A program made the position numbers and the translations under genes. From positions 19,538 through 83,537 of the forward strand of contig NZ_FMXN01000010.1 of assembly GCF_900104245.1 (NCBI RefSeq): a DNA stretch of 64,000 nt, read 5' to 3'. Of the stretch, positions 61,057 through 64,000 are shown piece after piece. The notes below the pieces were generated by a model, which made no database searches, was not told where the DNA came from, and saw only the letters and a list, made by a program, of their open reading frames with translations. Position 1 is the first letter of the stretch, and every line of letters starts with the position of its first letter. This stretch comes from Pseudidiomarina indica (GTDB lineage: Bacteria; Pseudomonadota; Gammaproteobacteria; Enterobacterales; Alteromonadaceae).

Positions 61057-62457
61057 GTGATACTAAAAAGTCGTGATATTGAAATTATTGAAGACGACCC
61101 ATATCGAAATGACGCACTGAGTCGCAAAGAGAGTGGAGAAGCGCTAACAGAGTTCGTCTTGTCTGCAAATGACTCGGTGGTGGTTTGTATTGATGCTCCA
61201 TGGGGACAAGGAAAGACTACATTTCTTAGGATGTGGGAACAGCATTTAAAGAATAACGATATACCAACGATCTACTTCAATGCTTGGGAAAGTGATTTTT
61301 CTGATGATGCTCTTGTATGCCTTATAGGGGAGATAAGTGCATCGATAACTGAACTATCAAAAACCGGTGACGAGTCAAAGGCTAGAGAATACCTTAAAAA
61401 AACTAAAGATATCGGTATTGCACTTTTAAAGCGCTCGGTTCCTGTTGCGGCCAAGATTGCAACGGCTGGTGTATTAGATCTTGATAAGGTTACTGAGCAG
61501 GCACTTGCAGGGCTAGCCGAATCGATAGCAAAAGAACAGTTAGAAAAATACGAAAATTCAAAGAAGTCCATAAAGTCATTTCGGGAGGCCATATCCCAGC
61601 TAGCAAGTAGTACAACCGATCCAGATAACCCTAAACCATTGGTGTTTATTATCGATGAACTTGATCGTTGCAGGCCAAATTTCGCAATTGAAATTTTGGA
61701 AAAAGCAAAGCACTTCTTTAACGTTGACAACATTGTCTTTGTTCTTGGTGCGGACAAAAAGCAACTAGGATCATCTATTAAAGCAGTTTATGGTGAAGGA
61801 CTCAATGTAAACGGCTACTTGCGAAGGTTTATGGACTTTGATTATGTTCTTCCACCACCTGACAAAGGGCTTTTTGTAAAAGCCTTATTCAAAAAATATT
61901 CGTTTAATGAGTATTTTTCAAAGAAAAATGCAAGAAATCTCCAATACGAAGGCGAGCAATCTTTAAAGATGTTCTCGGAGCTGTTTGAGTTGTATGGTTT
62001 AACGCTACGTGAGCAGGAACACTGCTGTTCGCTTCTTAGTCTATCCATAAGAACAACACCTGAAAACTATAAGTTATTCCCAGTTTTTCTTTGTTTCCTT
62101 ATTGTATTGAAAGTAAAGTCGCCTGATTTATATAAAGAATTGATTACTGATGAGATCAGTGTTTTTGAGCTGTTGGAAAGGTTTAAGACACAACCTGGTG
62201 CCTCCGATTTGCTTTTGACTAATTATGGTACAGCGCTAGAGGCATACATTGTAACTTGTAAATCACAGAGTCATAGTTACGATGAAATATCGAAAAAGTA
62301 TCAAGAAGTAATAGGTTCCGGTTCTTCAAACGAAGAAGAAAAACGACGAGCTAAAAACATATTGGAAATTATCCGGGATTTTGACTGGAACGGTGGTATT
62401 GGCTCTTTGGGTTATTTGCTAAAGAAAATTGAAATTGCTTCTCGATTTGAGGCGTGA
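61057..62457 (+). CDS. KAP family P-loop NTPase, integron cassette
   Basis: This 466-residue ATPase has Walker A PWGQGKTT (48-55), the KAP signature YFNAWESD (73-80), and Walker B LVFIIDELDRCRPNFA (195-210), followed by GADKKQL and a helical C-terminal region. A moderately hydrophobic stretch (about 118-140) may be the partly membrane-buried insertion typical of KAP proteins. Members include the phage-exclusion protein PifA of plasmid F and components of defence islands. It starts with GTG behind GGAAAG and is the only gene of its cassette. The defence role is inference. Confidence 0.85.
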   Translation: MILKSRDIEIIEDDPYRNDALSRKESGEALTEFVLSANDSVVVCIDAPWGQGKTTFLRMWEQHLKNNDIPTIYFNAWESDFSDDALVCLIGEISASITELSKTGDESKAREYLKKTKDIGIALLKRSVPVAAKIATAGVLDLDKVTEQALAGLAESIAKEQLEKYENSKKSIKSFREAISQLASSTTDPDNPKPLVFIIDELDRCRPNFAIEILEKAKHFFNVDNIVFVLGADKKQLGSSIKAVYGEGLNVNGYLRRFMDFDYVLPPPDKGLFVKALFKKYSFNEYFSKKNARNLQYEGEQSLKMFSELFELYGLTLREQEHCCSLLSLSIRTTPENYKLFPVFLCFLIVLKVKSPDLYKELITDEISVFELLERFKTQPGASDLLLTNYGTALEAYIVTCKSQSHSYDEISKKYQEVIGSGSSNEEEKRRAKNILEIIRDFDWNGGIGSLGYLLKKIEIASRFEA

Positions 62458-62459
62458 GC

Positions 62460-62520
62460 TGCTAACAAACGCGTCAATTAGGACGTTCGCAAGCTCGCGC
62501 CTATTACGCGGGCGTTAGGG
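62460..62520 (+). repeat. attC site 5 (61 bp)
   Basis: It runs from TGCTAAC (62460-62466) to GTTAGGG (62514-62520), beginning 2 nt after the KAP gene stop. The inner arms GCGTCAATTAGG and CCTATTACGC pair imperfectly, with the unpaired bases that direct strand choice by the integrase. Confidence 0.9.
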
Positions 62521-62561
62521 GCCAAGCCTAGCTATCGGCAATATAACTTTTGGAGAAAAAA

Positions 62562-63125
62562 ATGGCATATAGAAACGGAAATTACGCGGCCTTTTATGTT
62601 GCGGAACCTTTCAACGCAAGCGCACTAGGGGCACATGCCACAAAAGACTTTTGCTATTACAACATGCTACGAGCTTGGAAGGGTAAGGACTCTTCTTTCC
62701 CTTTCAATGACTCGCATGACAAAACATACAACGTCCGCGATAACAGTGACTGGGAATTAACGTTAAAACCAAGGCTAAGAGAACGACTTAGAAGTTCAAA
62801 AAACATCGTTCTTTTCCTTAGTTCCAATACAGTAAGTTCAAGGGCACTAAGGGAAGAAATTGATTATGGGATTAATGACCAAGGGCTGCCAGTCATTGTG
62901 ATATATCCCGAATATGACTCCAAAGAGAGTCTTCTAACAAACGGAAACCTTAAAACAAGCGTTAAAAACCTATGGGATAAGCTTCCGATATTCAGAGATT
63001 CAATGGGTGAAGTTCCAACACTCCATGTGCCATTAAAACAAAGCCTCATTAAGAGCGCCCTGAATGACACGGACTTTATGCTAGCAACCAAAGTTGATCC
63101 AGGCATTTTTCGGTATAACCCTTAA
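62562..63125 (+). CDS. thsB: TIR-like domain protein, Thoeris ThsB
   Basis: A 187-residue stand-alone TIR-like protein of the DUF1863/MTH538 group. Visible are the first strand YAAFYVAEP (8-16), FPFNDSHDKTYNVRDNSDWE (46-65), the strand KNIVLFLSSNT (80-90) and the helix RALREEIDYGI (94-104), whose Glu98 or Glu99 is the expected catalytic residue for NAD cleavage. In Thoeris, ThsB senses phage and makes an ADP-ribose-type signal. It is followed 26 nt later by the macro-domain effector, the defining type II Thoeris pair. ATG 62562 follows TTGGAG. Confidence 0.82.
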   Translation: MAYRNGNYAAFYVAEPFNASALGAHATKDFCYYNMLRAWKGKDSSFPFNDSHDKTYNVRDNSDWELTLKPRLRERLRSSKNIVLFLSSNTVSSRALREEIDYGINDQGLPVIVIYPEYDSKESLLTNGNLKTSVKNLWDKLPIFRDSMGEVPTLHVPLKQSLIKSALNDTDFMLATKVDPGIFRYNP

Positions 63126-63151
63126 TTATCTGACGGGCACATAATCAAGTG

Positions 63152-63988
63152 ATGACAAAAGTAAGCTTCTTTGACAAAAGGGTTTTTGAAAACTTTCTCA
63201 AGGTCACTTCATATATAAGTGTAACCTTGTCTCTCATTGTCTTATTCGTTGATATTCCGAAGGACTGTAAATCTTTATATGGATGGATTTTTGTAGGATT
63301 GTTGGTGGTAATTTATATTTTAATTTGGATTTGGGCCAATACCTTAAACAAGATTGATATCAAAGTTGAAGGAAGCGATGTAACAATTAAAGTTGGTGAT
63401 ATTTTTCAGCAGAAAGGTCTGAAAGCGATTGCATTTAACGAGTATTTTGACACGCAGGTAGACAATAAAATAATTGCCGAGAACTCGCTTAACGGCATAT
63501 TTATCAATAACCATCTCGGTGTCCCAGTTTCTGATCTGGATGACTACATTAGAAACTATGCATTTGAAAGCGATGAATTTATTGAAAGCAACCCAAATAG
63601 AGCGCAGGGCAAGGTTGATCGTTACCAAATAGGAACCATTTGTATACATGGCGACTATCTATTAACTGCATTCTCCAAGTTCGATAAGAATAACAAAGCC
63701 TTGCTCACTATGCCTGAGTACTTAGAGTTCTTAATTAACTTTTGGGATAAGGTCAATAATGTATATGCCCAACAAAATGTGTCCACGCCAATATTTGGTT
63801 CAGGAATTACTCGAATAAAAGGCCATAAATCCATATGTGATGAGGACCTCTTGAAGATCATGCTTTGGACTTTCCGGATTAGCGAAATGCGATTCAAATA
63901 TCCAGCACGGCTTACTATCATCATTCATAAAGACAAGATTAATCAGATAAATCTTCTCGATATTAAATCAGCAAGGAACGGGGTATGA
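63152..63988 (+). CDS. thsA: Membrane-anchored macro-domain effector, type II Thoeris ThsA
   Basis: The 278-residue protein has two N-terminal membrane helices (about 18-34 and 44-62) and a C-terminal macro-like domain formerly called DUF6430 (about 75-275). The domain shows KVGDIF (80-85), KAIAFNEYFDT (91-101), NSLNGIFI (111-118) and IFGSGIT (214-220), the ligand loops of the ThsA macro fold. In type II Thoeris a TIR-made signal (His-ADPR in the studied case) binds this domain and triggers the membrane segment, causing abortive death. A GTG just before the ATG is an alternative start. Only a partial attC follows. Confidence 0.82.
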   Translation: MTKVSFFDKRVFENFLKVTSYISVTLSLIVLFVDIPKDCKSLYGWIFVGLLVVIYILIWIWANTLNKIDIKVEGSDVTIKVGDIFQQKGLKAIAFNEYFDTQVDNKIIAENSLNGIFINNHLGVPVSDLDDYIRNYAFESDEFIESNPNRAQGKVDRYQIGTICIHGDYLLTAFSKFDKNNKALLTMPEYLEFLINFWDKVNNVYAQQNVSTPIFGSGITRIKGHKSICDEDLLKIMLWTFRISEMRFKYPARLTIIIHKDKINQINLLDIKSARNGV

Positions 63989-63992
63989 ATGC

Positions 63993-64000
63993 CCCTAACA
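63993..64000 (+). repeat. attC site 6 (first bases only, cut by window end)
   Basis: CCCTAACA at the last 8 positions begins 4 nt after the thsA stop, in the position and form of an attC left box. The remainder lies beyond the window. Confidence 0.65.

Larger units (their letters stand above)
58590..64000 (+). mobile_element. Integron cassette array (cluster of attC sites, no integrase in window)
   Basis: Five complete attC-type sites and the first bases of a sixth follow genes that are all on the plus strand; each site opens with a (G/T)CYTAAC-like box and ends with GTTAGGC-like core. The cassettes are more A+T rich than the core genes and unrelated in function. An integrase gene and attI would be expected to the left, but only an IS scar and core genes are found. 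The array continues beyond the right edge. Confidence 0.85.

Overview
This 64 kb window is chromosomal DNA from a gammaproteobacterium. The gene set and order (sfsA-dksA, lptD-surA-pdxA-rsmA-apaG-apaH, ruvX-yqgE-gshB-rsmE-metK, tkt-epd-pgk-fba, rpsU-dnaG-rpoD followed by tRNA-Ile2) are those of the Alteromonadales/Enterobacterales side of the class. The protein style suggests a marine Idiomarina-like member of the Alteromonadales. That placement is inference from gene content and remembered families, not from a search.

About 1-57.5 kb is compact core genome with many 1-20 nt overlaps. 1-12.6 kb: end of dksA, sfsA, pepB, hrpB, mrcB (PBP1b), then hemL, pyrB and hemJ on the minus strand, a DUF6776 protein, erpA and pepQ. 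12.6-28.9 kb: anmK-mepM, tyrS, the lptD-surA-pdxA-rsmA-apaG-apaH operon, amgK-murU-djlA, rluA-rapA. AnmK, AmgK and MurU together point to the Pseudomonas-type MurNAc salvage route. 29.1-43 kb: a PIN-PhoH protein, ruvX-yqgE-gshB-rsmE, an exported M1 aminopeptidase, a zinc alcohol dehydrogenase, metK behind a MetJ operator, then tkt-epd-pgk-fba. 43-57.5 kb: a DUF481 outer-membrane-type protein, TerC/YgdQ, a DUF47-Pit phosphate module, an ECF sigma / putative anti-sigma / coiled-coil periplasmic operon, queA-tgt, marC, rpsU-dnaG, a DUF3192 lipoprotein, rpoD, tRNA-Ile2(CAU) and yaeQ.

From about 58.5 kb to the right edge the character changes. A scar of an IS3-family element (last 30 codons of its transposase plus one terminal repeat) abuts a 5'-truncated gene. 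After it comes a series of integron cassettes, all on the plus strand, each ending in an attC recombination site (about 59.2, 60.25, 60.7, 61.0 and 62.5 kb; a sixth is cut by the window end). No integrase gene or attI is seen on the side where they would be expected, so the array looks like a cluster of attC sites without a local integrase, possibly beheaded by the IS.

The cassettes carry two exported proteins of unknown function, a 66-residue two-helix membrane protein, a KAP-family P-loop NTPase and, in a single two-gene cassette, a TIR-like protein followed by a membrane-anchored macro-domain protein. The last pair matches a type II Thoeris anti-phage system (ThsB plus TM-Macro ThsA). A complete two-component immune system packaged as one integron cassette, next to a KAP NTPase cassette, is the most interesting content of the window.
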